64,000 bases of DNA. Origin: Pelagibius sp. (GTDB lineage Bacteria > Pseudomonadota > Alphaproteobacteria > Kiloniellales > Kiloniellaceae). Shown piece after piece: positions 52,123 through 63,636 of this stretch. The DNA lies in contig NZ_JANQOI010000056.1 of the NCBI RefSeq assembly GCF_028289705.1, positions 1 through 64,000 on the forward strand. Reading direction: 5' to 3'. The notes under the pieces were generated by a model, which worked only from the letters and a program-made list of their open reading frames with translations, did not search any database and was not told the DNA's origin. Both the position numbers and the translations under genes were made by a program. Each line of letters begins with the position of its first letter. Within the stretch, counting starts at the first letter, position 1.

Positions 52123-53514
52123 TCAGGCCCGCTCGCCCGAGCCGACGCCCAGGGAGCGCAGCTTGCGGTGCAGCGCGGAGCGCTCCATGCCGACGAAGTT
52201 GGCGGTGCGCGATATGTTGCCGCCGAAGCGCATCACCTGCGCCTCGAGGTACTTGCGCTCGAAAACCTCCCGCGCCTCGCGCAGCGGCAGCGACATGATC
52301 TCCTCACCGGTTTCGCCCGGCAGGGAAGCCGGTGCCGAGGCGCCGATCTCCGGCGGCAGCATGTCTGGCCGGACCGCATCCGGCTGGCCGCCGGGGGCCA
52401 TGATCAGCACCCATTCGATGACATTGCGGAGTTGCCGCACGTTGCCCGGCCAATCATAAGCCCGCAGCGCCGCCAGGGCATCGTCGCTGAGGCTGCGCGG
52501 CGGCAGCCCGGCACTCTCCGCTGCCCGGTCCATGAAAAAGGCGACCAGGTCGGGAATGTCCTCGCGGCGCTCGCGCAAGGCCGGCACCTCGATGGGCACC
52601 ACGTTCAGCCGGTAGAAGAGGTCCTCGCGGAAGCGGCCCTCCTCGATCAGTGCCGGCAGATCCCGGTTGGTGGAGGCGATCACCCGCACGTCCACGGCCA
52701 CCCGGCGGTCGTCGCCGACGCGCTGAAAGGTCTGTTCCTGCAGCACCCGGACGATCTTGCCCTGGGTCTCCAGCGGCATGTCGGCCACCTCGTCGAGCAG
52801 CAGGGTGCCGCCGTGGGCGCGCTCGAAGGTGCCCACCTTGCCCGGCGAGTCGCTGCCTTCAAGCCCGGGCGCGGTGCCGAAGAGCTCGGACTCGAGCCGG
52901 TCCGGATGCATGGTCGCGCAGTTGAGGGCGACGAAGGGGCCGGCCGCGCGGTGCGAACAGGCGTGGAGCTGCCGGGCGACCACTTCCTTGCCCGCCCCCG
53001 CCGGTCCGGTGATCAGCACCCGGCTGCCCGTGGGCGCCACCTTGCGGACCGCCTGGCTCACCATGTGGAACCACGGCGAAGACCCGATGAGGTCCGAGGG
53101 CTGGCCGGCCCGCAGACGCAGCTCCTCGTTTTCGCTGCGCAGCCGCGCGGCTTCGATAGCGCGCTGAACGATCAGCAGCAGGCGGTCGGACTTGAACGGC
53201 TTCTCGATAAAGTCATAGGCGCCCAGCTTGATCGCGTTCACCGCCGTTTCGATGTTGCCGTGGCCGGAGATCATGACGACGGGAACCATGGGGTGCTCGC
53301 GCTTGATGATGTCCAGCATCCCCATGCCGTCCAGCTTGGAGTTCTGCAGCCAGATATCCAGGATCACCAGGCTGGGACGGCGGTCGCGCAGCAGGTCGAA
53401 GGCGGTATCGCTGTCGCCGGCATCGCGCGTTTCATAGCCCTCGTCCTCGAGGATGCCGGTGATGAGCAGCCGAATGTCGGACTCATCGTCGACGATCAGA
53501 ATCTCGTCAGCCAT
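52123..53514 (-). CDS. ntrX: nitrogen-regulation response regulator NtrX
   Basis: This 463-residue NtrC-family response regulator has a receiver with the phospho-acceptor Asp53 in LVILDIWLQNSKLDG. The AAA+ domain has Walker A ITGPAGAGKEVVA, and a Fis-type helix-turn-helix lies at the C-terminus (NISRTANFVGMERSALHRKLR). The GAFTGA loop that contacts sigma-54 is absent: the equivalent region reads FGTAPGLEGSDSPGKVGTF. The protein probably regulates without sigma-54. It overlaps ntrY by eight bases and is its partner. Confidence 0.96.
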   Translation of the reverse strand: MADEILIVDDESDIRLLITGILEDEGYETRDAGDSDTAFDLLRDRRPSLVILDIWLQNSKLDGMGMLDIIKREHPMVPVVMISGHGNIETAVNAIKLGAYDFIEKPFKSDRLLLIVQRAIEAARLRSENEELRLRAGQPSDLIGSSPWFHMVSQAVRKVAPTGSRVLITGPAGAGKEVVARQLHACSHRAAGPFVALNCATMHPDRLESELFGTAPGLEGSDSPGKVGTFERAHGGTLLLDEVADMPLETQGKIVRVLQEQTFQRVGDDRRVAVDVRVIASTNRDLPALIEEGRFREDLFYRLNVVPIEVPALRERREDIPDLVAFFMDRAAESAGLPPRSLSDDALAALRAYDWPGNVRQLRNVIEWVLIMAPGGQPDAVRPDMLPPEIGASAPASLPGETGEEIMSLPLREAREVFERKYLEAQVMRFGGNISRTANFVGMERSALHRKLRSLGVGSGERA

Positions 53515-55846
53515 GGCCCGCCAGCCGCTCGCCGCTCATCGTCGCTGTCTCCTCCTGCCCCTCTTCCCCGGGCTCGGCTGCATCGTCGCCGACCGGGAAG
53601 ATCAGGCTCACCACGGCACCGCTGCCTTCTCGGTCTTTCAGCGTCAGCCGGCCGCCGTGGTCTTCCATGATCTTCTTGACGATTGCAAGGCCGAGGCCGG
53701 TGCCCCGCTCGCGGGTCGTCACATAAGGCTCGGTCAGGCGGCCCCGGTCCTCCCGCGGCAGCCCCTTGCCGTTGTCCAGCACCTCGACCGTGCAGTGCCG
53801 TCCCGAGAGCTCCAGCCGCAACTCAATGGCGCCCGCCGGGGCCTCGGCACCGTCGCGGAAATGCCGGCCCTCGATGGACTCGATGCCGTTCAGGATAAGG
53901 TTGGTCAAAGCCTGCACCACCTGCCGGCTGTCACAGGCAAGCACCACCGGGTCTTCCGGAAGCGACAGCGCAAAGGTGATCTCGTGATGGGCTGTCCGCT
54001 GGAGGAACACCGCCTGCTCCACCAGCTTCCTGATGTCCTCGCGCTGCATCGCCGGCGCCGGCATGCGCGCGAAGGCCGAAAACTCGTCGACCATGCGGCC
54101 GATATCGCCGACGTGGCGCACGATGGTGTCGGTGCAGACCTTGAAGGTCTCCGGGTCGGTGACGATCTGGTTCACGTACTTGCGCTTGAGGCGTTCGGCG
54201 GCCAGTTGAATCGGCGTCAGCGGGTTCTTGATCTCATGGGCGATGCGCCGGGCGATGTCCGACCAGGCCGCTTTGCGCTGGGCTGCCAGAAGCTGCGTGA
54301 TCTCATCGAAAGTCACCACGAAGCCCATGGTGGTGCCGGCTTCGAGCTCCGCGGAAATGCGCACCAGCAGTACCCGTTCAACGCCGGAGCTGTCGGTCAG
54401 GGTGATCTGCCGCTGTGCCAGGCGCTCGGGGCGCCGGCGCGCTTCGTCCAACAGATCGCCCACCGCCGGCATCACGCTGGTCAGTGGCTGCCCGCGGAGT
54501 TCGTCTGCAGAGATCGAGAGGAACTCACAGGCCATGCGGTTGGCCAGATTGGCGCGCCCGACGTCGTCCAGACCGATCACCCCCGCCGAGACGCCGCCGA
54601 GCACAGCCTCGATGAAGCGGCTGCGATAGTCCAACTGGGCATTGGCTTCCAGCAAGGCATCCTGCTGGCGCTCGAGCTGTCCGGTCATCTTGTTGAAGGC
54701 GCGGGAAAGGTTGCCGATCTCGTCCCGGCGCGCGGGACCGGCGACGCGCGCGCGGAGATCGCCCTTGCCGACCTGCTCCGCCGCGGCGATCAGGCTGCCG
54801 ATGGGCCCGGTCATCTGGTTGGCGAAGGCTAGGCCGATCCAGACCGCGACCAGAAGCAGCAGGATCGCCACCACCAGGAAGATCAGGGCAAAGGTGATCT
54901 GCAGACTGAAGCGATTTCCCTCAAGCTCCTCGTAGCGTTGGACCGCCCAACGCGTGCTTTCCACATGGCCGAGCACGCGGGAGTCCACCAGGCGGCCGAT
55001 ATAGAGATAGGCGTCGGCGGCGAGATCGAGGCGCACCAGCGCCCGCACCCGGTCTTCTTCTTCCGAGGTCATGATCGCCATGCCTTCGGAACGCGCGCGC
55101 CCGAAGGCCCATTCGGGAATCTCCGGATTGAAGGCCAGGAGGAAACTGGAGGAGCGTGCCAGCATGCGCCCGGAACTGTCGTAGACCGCTGCTTCGGTGA
55201 GGTAGCGCAGACTGGCCTGGCGGGTCATGACCTTGTTGAACAGCGCCGGATTGTAGGCCAGGGCCGCGCCCCCCTTGTTCAGCACCTGGGCAATCGCCAG
55301 GGCGTCGGCGGCAATGGTCTGCTGATGCTCGTCGAGATAGGCGGAGGCGACGGCGCGGGAGTTCTTGATGGCGGCGGAGACCCGCTCGCTGAACCAGAAC
55401 TCCAGGCCCAGGTCGAACATGATGACCGAGAAGGCCGCCACAAGGATCGTCGGCGCCACCGCCACCAGCGAAAACAGCGCAACCAGGCGGCCGTGCAGCC
55501 GTGAGCCCGCGCGGCCCTTCTTGCGCTCGATCCAGAGGATGGCCAGGCGCCGGGTGATCAGCGCGGCCAGCCCGAGGATGACCACCAGGTCGGCCAGCAG
55601 CAGCAAGAGAATATGGTTGGTGTTGGCCGCGGTGGAGAGACCGCCGGTCATCGCAACGAAGGTCGCAATGCCGCAGGTCATGCCGGCGACCAGCAGCAGA
55701 ATGGCCAGACTGCGTTCGAACTTGATCTGGCGGGCCCAGCGCAACAGGCGTTGGCTCCACACCCCCAAGGGGCGCTCCGCCGTCACCATGCTCTCCGAGC
55801 CCAGGGCCGGGCCGGAGGCATCCCTCGTCTGTTGTATATTTGCCAC
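53507..55846 (-). CDS. ntrY: sensor histidine kinase NtrY
   Basis: This 779-residue membrane sensor has about four hydrophobic segments: three in the first 130 residues, then another at about 310-335 after an extracytoplasmic region. HAMP (FANQMTGPIGSLIAAAEQVGKGDLRARV), PAS and kinase domains follow. The H-box is HEIKNPLTPIQLAAERL, and the N and G boxes are LILNGIESIEG and RGTGLGLAIVKKI. It phosphorylates NtrX in response to nitrogen or redox state. Its stop overlaps ntrX, and its start follows ntrC by three bases. Confidence 0.96.
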   Translation of the reverse strand: MANIQQTRDASGPALGSESMVTAERPLGVWSQRLLRWARQIKFERSLAILLLVAGMTCGIATFVAMTGGLSTAANTNHILLLLLADLVVILGLAALITRRLAILWIERKKGRAGSRLHGRLVALFSLVAVAPTILVAAFSVIMFDLGLEFWFSERVSAAIKNSRAVASAYLDEHQQTIAADALAIAQVLNKGGAALAYNPALFNKVMTRQASLRYLTEAAVYDSSGRMLARSSSFLLAFNPEIPEWAFGRARSEGMAIMTSEEEDRVRALVRLDLAADAYLYIGRLVDSRVLGHVESTRWAVQRYEELEGNRFSLQITFALIFLVVAILLLLVAVWIGLAFANQMTGPIGSLIAAAEQVGKGDLRARVAGPARRDEIGNLSRAFNKMTGQLERQQDALLEANAQLDYRSRFIEAVLGGVSAGVIGLDDVGRANLANRMACEFLSISADELRGQPLTSVMPAVGDLLDEARRRPERLAQRQITLTDSSGVERVLLVRISAELEAGTTMGFVVTFDEITQLLAAQRKAAWSDIARRIAHEIKNPLTPIQLAAERLKRKYVNQIVTDPETFKVCTDTIVRHVGDIGRMVDEFSAFARMPAPAMQREDIRKLVEQAVFLQRTAHHEITFALSLPEDPVVLACDSRQVVQALTNLILNGIESIEGRHFRDGAEAPAGAIELRLELSGRHCTVEVLDNGKGLPREDRGRLTEPYVTTRERGTGLGLAIVKKIMEDHGGRLTLKDREGSGAVVSLIFPVGDDAAEPGEEGQEETATMSGERLAGHG

Positions 55847-55849
55847 AGG

Positions 55850-57291
<1,442 letters not shown>

Positions 57292-57295
<4 letters not shown>

Positions 57296-58446
57296 GGATT
57301 GCCGTCCTCCGCATCGCCTTCCGCGGGATCGCTCTCTTGGGGCGCCATGGGCAGCATGACCCGGAAGGAGGTGCGGCGCGGTTCGCTCTCGAACTCCACC
57401 ACCCCGCCATGGTCGCCGACGATCTTGGCCACCAGGGCGAGGCCGAGGCCGCTACCGCCGGCCTTGGTGGTGACGAAGGGATCGAAGAGGTGCGGCTGCA
57501 GATCCTCAGGAATTCCCGGCCCGTTGTCCTGCACCACCAGGGTCAGGGGCAGGTCGACCCGGCTGCCGCTGCCCGGCACGGCCAGGCGCACACCCTGCTG
57601 ATAGCGGGTCGAAAGGGTGATCTCGCCCCCTTCCGCCGGCGCCGCCTCGGCGGCGTTTTTCACGAGGTTCAGAATCGCCTGGATCAGCAGGTCGCGGTTG
57701 CCGTAGACGGCGGGCAGCGAGGGGTCGTAGTGCTCGACGAAGCGCAGATGCCGCGCGAAGCCGCTCTCGGCAAGCCGGCGCACGTGCTCCAGCACCACAT
57801 GGATGTTGACCGCCTCGCGGGCCAGCGGGCGCTGATCGGAGAACATTTCCATGCGATCCACCAGGGCGACGATGCGGTCCGCCTCCTCGCAGATCAGGCG
57901 GGTCAACTGGTGGTCCTCCGGATCGGCGTTCTGCTCCAGCAGTTGCGCCGCGCCGCGAATGCCGGAGAGCGGGTTCTTCACCTCGTGCGCCAGCATGGCC
58001 GCCATGGCCGTCACCGAGCGCGCGGCGCTGCGGTGGACCAACTGGTGATCGATCTTGCGGGCGATGGAGCGTTCGTGGATCGAGACCACCACGCTGCCCG
58101 GAACGTCCGCCAACACCGCCGCGTCGATGGAAACGAAGTGGGAGCCGATCTTGGGGCCGGTCAGAGTGACGCCGGCCTCGGAAATCGAGTGTCCACCCTC
58201 GCGCGCCTGGCGAATCAGGTCGAGGACGGGGCTGTCTTCCGGCAGCAGGTCGAGCAGCGGCCGTCCGATCAGGGTGCTGCGCGAGGAGGCGAAGAACTGT
58301 TCGGCCGCCTGATTGACGAAGCTGATGCAACTTCGCACGTCGACGACGAACAACGGCACCGAAAGTGCGGCCAGCACCCCGCCGGGGTCCGGCAGTTGCG
58401 GGTCGTCGGAATTGCGGGCGAAGAGCCCGGTGACGCGGGCGATCAT
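57292..58446 (-). CDS. ntrB: nitrogen sensor kinase NtrB (NR(II))
   Basis: This 384-residue cytoplasmic histidine kinase has an N-terminal PAS domain ([17 protein letters not shown]), the H-box [22 protein letters not shown]-box [10 protein letters not shown] and G-boxes [10 protein letters not shown] and [14 protein letters not shown]. It phosphorylates or dephosphorylates NtrC under PII control. It overlaps dusB and ntrC by four bases each, so the dusB-ntrB-ntrC trio is coupled. Confidence 0.98.
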
Positions 58447-59441
58447 GCCGCGGCCTTCAGGGCGCCGGACTCGGCCAGTCCCTGGATCATGTCCTTGACC
58501 TTCTCCGGATCCTCTTCGCGGTAGACCGCCGCACGGAAGCTGGCCGCGCCGGGAATGCCTTTGGCGTACCAGCCGAGATGCTTGCGCGCGATGCGCACGC
58601 CGGTGTGGGTGCCGTAGAGCGTAAGCAGGCCCTCGTAGTGTTCCAGCATCACCTCAATGCGGGTGGCGAGAGACGGCTCGTCCGCCGCTGCCGCCCCGCG
58701 CAGATGGTCGATGACCTGGCGCAGGAACCAGGGGCGACCGTAGGCGCCGCGGCCGATCATCACCCCGTCGGCGCCGGATCGCTGCAGCGCCTCGGCAGCG
58801 TCTTCCACACTGTCGATGTCGCCGTTGACGATCACCGGCAGGGAGACGGCATCCTTGACTGCGGCGACGAAATCCCAGTCGGCCTCGCCTTGATACTTCT
58901 GGCAACGGGTGCGGCCGTGCACCGTGATCATCCTGACCCCGCAGTCCTCGGCCATGCGGGCGATCACCGGCGCGTTGCGGTTCTCCCGGTTCCAGCCGGT
59001 GCGCATCTTCACGGTGACCGGCAGGTCCACGGCCCGCACCACCGCGGCCATGATCCGCCCGGCCAGCCCCTCGTCCTGCATGATGGCCGAGCCGCAGGCT
59101 TTGTTGGTCACCTTCTTGGCCGGACAGCCGAAGTTGATGTCGATGATCGCGGCACCACGGTCGGCGTTCAGCTTCGCCGCCTCGGCCATCACGCTCGGAT
59201 CGCTGCCGGCAAGCTGCACCGAAAGCGGAAACTCCTCGGCGCAGGAGCCGGACATCTTGCGGGATTCCTTCACCGAGTCCTGCATCTGCCGGACCATGGC
59301 GTTGCTGGCGATCATCTCCGAGACCACCAAGCCGGCCCCGAAGCGCTTTACCAGGCGCCGGAAAACCTGGTCCGTCACCCCCGACATGGGGGCGAGAAAG
59401 ACCGGTTCGTCGATCCGCAGATCTCCGATGGCAATAGCCAA
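58443..59441 (-). CDS. dusB: tRNA-dihydrouridine synthase DusB (NifR3)
   Basis: This 332-residue FMN-dependent enzyme reduces uridine to dihydrouridine in the tRNA D-loop. Blocks include [32 protein letters not shown] with the catalytic Cys116, [15 protein letters not shown] and [16 protein letters not shown]. The start is TTG at 59441, fixed by GGAGGAG eight bases upstream. It is the nifR3 of the classical nifR3-ntrB-ntrC operon and its first gene. Confidence 0.96.
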   Translation of the reverse strand: MAIAIGDLRIDEPVFLAPMSGVTDQVFRRLVKRFGAGLVVSEMIASNAMVRQMQDSVKESRKMSGSCAEEFPLSVQLAGSDPSVMAEAAKLNADRGAAIIDINFGCPAKKVTNKACGSAIMQDEGLAGRIMAAVVRAVDLPVTVKMRTGWNRENRNAPVIARMAEDCGVRMITVHGRTRCQKYQGEADWDFVAAVKDAVSLPVIVNGDIDSVEDAAEALQRSGADGVMIGRGAYGRPWFLRQVIDHLRGAAAADEPSLATRIEVMLEHYEGLLTLYGTHTGVRIARKHLGWYAKGIPGAASFRAAVYREEDPEKVKDMIQGLAESGALKAAA

Positions 59442-59676
59442 AAAACACACTCCTCCCCGGGCCGGGCCGCAAGACTGAACACCTGACTGATCGCCTTGAC
59501 CGGCCGCCGATTTCCGCTGCGATGGGTCCGAGACCCTAGACCTTCTCTCGGCGGTCGCGCGGGGATTGATGCACAATTATTAGGCGCTGTCACGCCGATC
59601 CGGAGCATATCGGGAGGAATTTGGCCGGTCTGCCCGTAAAAAGGGCAATCGCGTGGACTCTGCCCTTCCGGCTAGC

Positions 59677-60477
59677 TCAGGACACCAGGTAGCCGGAGAC
59701 GAACTTCACCCCGGGGTAGGCCAGGGTCAGCAGCAGGTAGGCCAACAGCACCAGCCGGGCGGCGCGGCGTCCCCGGAGCCCGCTGCGGTGGTGTAGGACC
59801 AGCAGCAGTCCGATAAAGGCGAAAGCCAGCAGCGACAGCAGTGTCTTATGATCCAGCTCGAAGACAATGCCGGAAGTCACGTAAAGTTTTGATATTCCTG
59901 TCGCGATACCGAGGCCGAGCACGACCTCTGCGGCGATCAGCAGGCGCAGCACCAGCCGTTCGGCGTCGGCCACCGAGGGCAGCATGCGCGTGAAACCGCT
60001 GGGCGCCCGCCGCTTCAGCGCGCCCTCCTGGATAAAGGCGGCGGCAGCAGCGACGGCGGCCAGGGTGCAGAGCCCGTAGGTGGCCACCGAGAGCGCGATA
60101 TGCACCGCCAGCCAGGCATCGAATTCTGTCGACAGCGCCAGTTCCCGGCCCAGCGGCACCAGCCCGGTGCCGAGGATCCCCAGCAGCAGCGCATAGGGCA
60201 GCAGCAGCGGCGCGAGGCGGGAGGCTTCCCGCACCAGCAGCACCAGAACAGCGTAGAGCCCCAGGGAAACAGCCACCGCCAGCCAGAGCGCCGCCGGCAG
60301 GTTGCCCTCCCAATGCTCCGCCAGGGCCGCCGCCGAATAGGCCGCCGGCCCGGCGATGGCGGCTCCGAGCAGCAGCCAGAAGATCAGGTCCGCCTTGGCC
60401 CCGCGGCGGGCGAAGGGCAGCAGGGTCGCCGGCAGCAGCGACAAAAGCGCGGAGAAGGACAGCACCAGCGGATTCAT
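59677..60477 (-). CDS. CcsA-like cytochrome c assembly-family membrane protein
   Basis: This 266-residue integral membrane protein has about eight hydrophobic segments. It resembles the CcsA/YpjD branch of the haem-handling family: an early FSALLSLLPATLLP, WLAVHIALSVATYGLCTLAAVAAAAAF and, late, ELDHKTLLSLLAFAFIGLLLVLHHRSGLRGRRAARL, with the two histidines at family positions. YpjD-type proteins are linked to cytochrome c biogenesis or membrane quality control, without a settled role. It is divergent from ispDF. Confidence 0.88.
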   Translation of the reverse strand: MNPLVLSFSALLSLLPATLLPFARRGAKADLIFWLLLGAAIAGPAAYSAAALAEHWEGNLPAALWLAVAVSLGLYAVLVLLVREASRLAPLLLPYALLLGILGTGLVPLGRELALSTEFDAWLAVHIALSVATYGLCTLAAVAAAAAFIQEGALKRRAPSGFTRMLPSVADAERLVLRLLIAAEVVLGLGIATGISKLYVTSGIVFELDHKTLLSLLAFAFIGLLLVLHHRSGLRGRRAARLVLLAYLLLTLAYPGVKFVSGYLVS

Positions 60478-60737
60478 GATGGTCCCTATATATCACCTCC
60501 CGGCGGTGTCACCAGCGTCCATTGCGAGTCATTTGCAGGTACACCGGGTCACGGCGCCGGATCGGTTGGTGCGCCGCCGCCGGGACCGCGAAAGATGAGA
60601 GCCGCCCCGCCTCCGAAATCGCCCCTTAAATTGCCCCTGCCAAACGGTTTCAAATGACAAAGCCATGCTCTAGGCTCCCCCGCGGGCGGACTCGGGCAGT
60701 CCGCCGGCAAGTCCAGTCTGCCGGAGAGCCTTTCCAC

Positions 60738-61916
60738 GTGAAGACAGCAGCCGCGCTGATTGTCGCTGCAGGGCGGGGGCGCCGCTTCGGCGGCGAGTTG
60801 CCGAAACAGTACGCAGACCTGGGGGGCATCCCGGTGCTGCGCCACTGCCTCATGGCCTTTCAGGCGCATCCGCGCATCACCCGTATCCGCACGGTGATCC
60901 ACCCGGACGACCGACCGCTCTTTGACGCGGCGGCGGAGAAGCTGGGCGTCGACGCGCCGGTGCCCGGCGGGGAGAGCCGTCAGGATTCGGTCCGCCTCGG
61001 TCTGGAGAGCTTCGAAGAAGACGCGCCGGATCTGGTGCTGATCCACGACGGCGCCCGGCCCTTCATCGAAGAGGGTGTCATCGGCCGCGTGCTGGACGCT
61101 CTGCAGGAGGCGGCCGGCGCCATCGCCGCCCTACCCCTGGTCGACACCCTGAAGCGCGGGCGCGACGGCAGCGTGCTGTCCACCGAGGACCGCAGCGAGC
61201 TGTGGCGCGCCCAGACGCCCCAGGGCTTCCGCTATCCCGAAATCCTCACCGCCCACCGCGCCGCCGTCGGCAAGACCCTGACCGACGATGCCGCCGTTGC
61301 CGAACTGGCCGGCCTCTCCGTCGCCCTGGTGGAAGGCGGGCAGGAGAACATCAAGGTCACCACCCAGGAGGACCTGGAGGGGGCCGAGCGCTGGCTGCGC
61401 GGCGGCCAGGTGATGGACACGCGGGTCGGCCAGGGCTTCGACGTGCATGCCTTCGGGCCCGGCGACCACGTCACCCTCTGCGGCCTGCGCCTCGACCACG
61501 ACCAGGCGCTGGTCGGCCATTCCGATGCCGACGTCGGGCTGCACGCCCTGACCGACGCCATCCTCGGCGCGCTGGGTGCCGGCGACATCGGCAGCCACTT
61601 CCCGCCCAGCGATCCGCAGTGGCGCGGCGCCGACTCCAGCCTCTTCATCGGTCATGCCTGCGAGCTGGTGAGGGCGCGGGGCGGGCGCATCACCCACATC
61701 GACCTGACGCTGATCTGCGAGCGCCCGAAGATCGGCCCCCATCGCGAAGCAATGATCTCGAAGCTGTCCGAGCTGCTGGCGCTGCCTGCCGACCGCATCA
61801 GCGTGAAGGCGACCACCACCGAGCGGCTGGGCTTTCTCGGACGCGGCGAGGGCATCGCCGCCCATGCCACCGCGACCCTGGCCCTCCCGGCGGTTCCCCT
61901 GTCGAAAGGGCCATAG
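60738..61916 (+). CDS. ispDF: bifunctional IspD/IspF enzyme of the MEP pathway
   Basis: This 392-residue fusion catalyses two steps of isoprenoid synthesis. The IspD half (about residues 1-230: IVAAGRGRRFGGELPKQYADL, VLIHDGARPFIEEGV) makes CDP-methylerythritol. The IspF half (about 235-392: VGQGFDVHAFGPG, LVGHSDADVGLHALTDAILGALGAGDIGSHFPP) forms the cyclodiphosphate, with metal-binding DVH and HSDAD. The fusion is typical of alphaproteobacteria. GTG at 60738 is taken as start; GGAG lies 11 bases upstream. It leads directly into pgpA. Confidence 0.97.
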   Translation: MKTAAALIVAAGRGRRFGGELPKQYADLGGIPVLRHCLMAFQAHPRITRIRTVIHPDDRPLFDAAAEKLGVDAPVPGGESRQDSVRLGLESFEEDAPDLVLIHDGARPFIEEGVIGRVLDALQEAAGAIAALPLVDTLKRGRDGSVLSTEDRSELWRAQTPQGFRYPEILTAHRAAVGKTLTDDAAVAELAGLSVALVEGGQENIKVTTQEDLEGAERWLRGGQVMDTRVGQGFDVHAFGPGDHVTLCGLRLDHDQALVGHSDADVGLHALTDAILGALGAGDIGSHFPPSDPQWRGADSSLFIGHACELVRARGGRITHIDLTLICERPKIGPHREAMISKLSELLALPADRISVKATTTERLGFLGRGEGIAAHATATLALPAVPLSKGP

Positions 61917-61920
61917 GCCC

Positions 61921-62397
61921 GTGGCGGCACTCTCCCCCTGGCACCCGGCCGCCCTCATCGCCACCTGGTTCGGCAGCGGGCTGCTGCCTGCCGCCCCCGG
62001 CACCTGGGGCTCCCTGGCGGCCCTGCCCGTCGGCCTCTTAGTGGTCTGGGCGGGTGGGCCACTGGCGCTGCTGCTTGCTGCGGCCGCGCTGCTGCTCCTC
62101 GGGCTCTGGGCCTCGGCCCGCTACGAGGCCGCGGCACAGCGCAAGGACCCCGGTGAGATCGTCGTCGACGAGGTGGTGGGCCAGTGGCTGGCGCTGGTCC
62201 CCGCCGGGCTCGCGCCCCTGGGCATCCTCCTCGCCTTCTGCTTCTTCCGCCTCTTCGATGTCGCCAAGCCCTGGCCGGTGAGCTGGGCCGACCGCGCCCT
62301 GCCCGGTGCCTGGGGCATCATGCTGGACGACGTCTTCGCCGGGCTCTACGCCGCGCTCTTCACCTATGGCGCCCTCTGGCTCTGGGGCAGCCTGTGA
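61921..62397 (+). CDS. pgpA: phosphatidylglycerophosphatase A
   Basis: This 158-residue membrane phosphatase has about four hydrophobic segments. The PgpA motifs are visible: WFGSGLLPAAPGTWGSLAALP, DPGEIVVDEVVGQWLAL and FRLFDVAKPWPVSWAD. It converts phosphatidylglycerophosphate to phosphatidylglycerol. The GTG start lies four bases after the ispDF stop. It overlaps cinA by four bases (GTGA). Confidence 0.96.
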   Translation: MAALSPWHPAALIATWFGSGLLPAAPGTWGSLAALPVGLLVVWAGGPLALLLAAAALLLLGLWASARYEAAAQRKDPGEIVVDEVVGQWLALVPAGLAPLGILLAFCFFRLFDVAKPWPVSWADRALPGAWGIMLDDVFAGLYAALFTYGALWLWGSL

Positions 62398-62885
62398 GCT
62401 TCGACACCCCAATTCTGGAGGCCGCTACGGCCCTGCTGGAGCGCTGCCGCGCAAAGGGGCTGCACATCGCCACGGCGGAGTCCTGCACCGGCGGCCTCAT
62501 CGCCGGGGCGCTCACCGAGATCGCCGGTTCCTCCGACGTGGTGGAGCGCGGCTTCGTCACCTATTCCAACGAGGCCAAGCAGGAGATGCTGGCGGTGCCC
62601 GAAGCGATGATCGCCGCCCACGGCGCGGTCAGCGCGGAGGTGGCCGAGGCCATGGCCCTGGGCGCCCTCGCCCGCTCCGGCGCCGCGCTCGCCGTCTCCG
62701 CCACCGGCATCGCCGGGCCCGGCGGCGCCACGGCGGACAAGCCCGTGGGCCTGGTCTATCTCGGCATCGCCCGCCGAGGCGGGCACGCCAAGGCCGAGCG
62801 CTTCGTCTTCGCCGGCGACCGCGCGGCCGTGCGCCAGGCCACGGTGGCCGAGGCCCTGCGCCTGCTGGACGAGGCGGCCGCCTAG
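62394..62885 (+). CDS. CinA C-terminal-domain protein (NMN amidohydrolase type)
   Basis: This 163-residue protein is the stand-alone CinA C-terminal domain, as in PncC. It shows LHIATAESCTGGLIAGALTEIAGSSDVVERGFVTYSNEAK and SATGIAGPGGATADKPVGLVYLGIA. PncC-type proteins deamidate nicotinamide mononucleotide in the pyridine nucleotide cycle. The start GTG lies inside the pgpA stop. The pgpA-cinA pair is common in alphaproteobacteria. Confidence 0.94.
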   Translation: MSFDTPILEAATALLERCRAKGLHIATAESCTGGLIAGALTEIAGSSDVVERGFVTYSNEAKQEMLAVPEAMIAAHGAVSAEVAEAMALGALARSGAALAVSATGIAGPGGATADKPVGLVYLGIARRGGHAKAERFVFAGDRAAVRQATVAEALRLLDEAAA

Positions 62886-63626
62886 GTGTTTTCGCGGAGC
62901 GACGGCCGCCCGCCCCTGCCGGCCCTGCGCCTCGGGGACGTTCTGCTGCTGCTGGCGCTCTTCGTCGCCCTCAGCGTCGGGCTCGGCTTGGCGCAAGGGC
63001 GCTTCGCCGAGATCATGGATGCGCGGCTCCCCGAGGGGCTCTCGCAGGGCGGCCTGGTGCCCATCATCCTCCTGCAGTCGGCCCTCACCATCCTGCTGGT
63101 CTACATCCTGATCGTGTGGCGGCGCGGCATCCCCTGGGCGGCGCTGGGCTTCCGGCGGGCCGAACGCCGCTGGTATCGCCTGGCCATTGCCGGCGGCCTT
63201 GCCTGCGTGCCCCTGGTGGCGCTCTCCCGCCTCCTCTTCGAGCCGCTGCTCGAGGACTCCTTCGTGAACCCGCAGTTGGAGGTGCTGGGCGCCGGCGGCT
63301 TCAGCCTCAGCAACCTGCTGATCCTGCTGGTGCTGGTGGGCGTCTTGGCACCGGTGACCGAGGAGTTGCTGTTCCGCGGCCTTCTGTACCCGCTGCTGCG
63401 CCGCTGGATGCCGTTTCTCTTCGCCGGCCTCCTCAGCGCCCTCTGCTTCGCCGCCCTGCACTGGATCCCGCCGCTGGTCCCGGCCTTCACCCTCATGGGC
63501 CTCGTCCTCGCCGCCGCCCGCGAGTGGAGCGGCTCCGTCTGGCCCCCCATCATCATCCACAGCCTCTTCAACAGCCTGAACCTGGTCACCTTCTTCGCCG
63601 CGCTGGGGATGGGTCAGGCGGGGTAG
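62886..63626 (+). CDS. CPBP-family intramembrane metalloprotease
   Basis: This 246-residue membrane protein has about six hydrophobic segments and the CPBP (Abi) motifs. These are Glu159-Glu160 and Arg164 in VTEELLFRGLLYPLLRRW, His192 in FAALHWIPPLVP and the third-box histidine in IIHSLFNSLNLV. Relatives process prenylated or membrane proteins or act in bacteriocin self-protection; the substrate here is unknown. GTG directly abuts the cinA stop codon, which indicates coupling. Confidence 0.92.
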   Translation: MFSRSDGRPPLPALRLGDVLLLLALFVALSVGLGLAQGRFAEIMDARLPEGLSQGGLVPIILLQSALTILLVYILIVWRRGIPWAALGFRRAERRWYRLAIAGGLACVPLVALSRLLFEPLLEDSFVNPQLEVLGAGGFSLSNLLILLVLVGVLAPVTEELLFRGLLYPLLRRWMPFLFAGLLSALCFAALHWIPPLVPAFTLMGLVLAAAREWSGSVWPPIIIHSLFNSLNLVTFFAALGMGQAG

Positions 63627-63636
63627 CGGGACGGCC

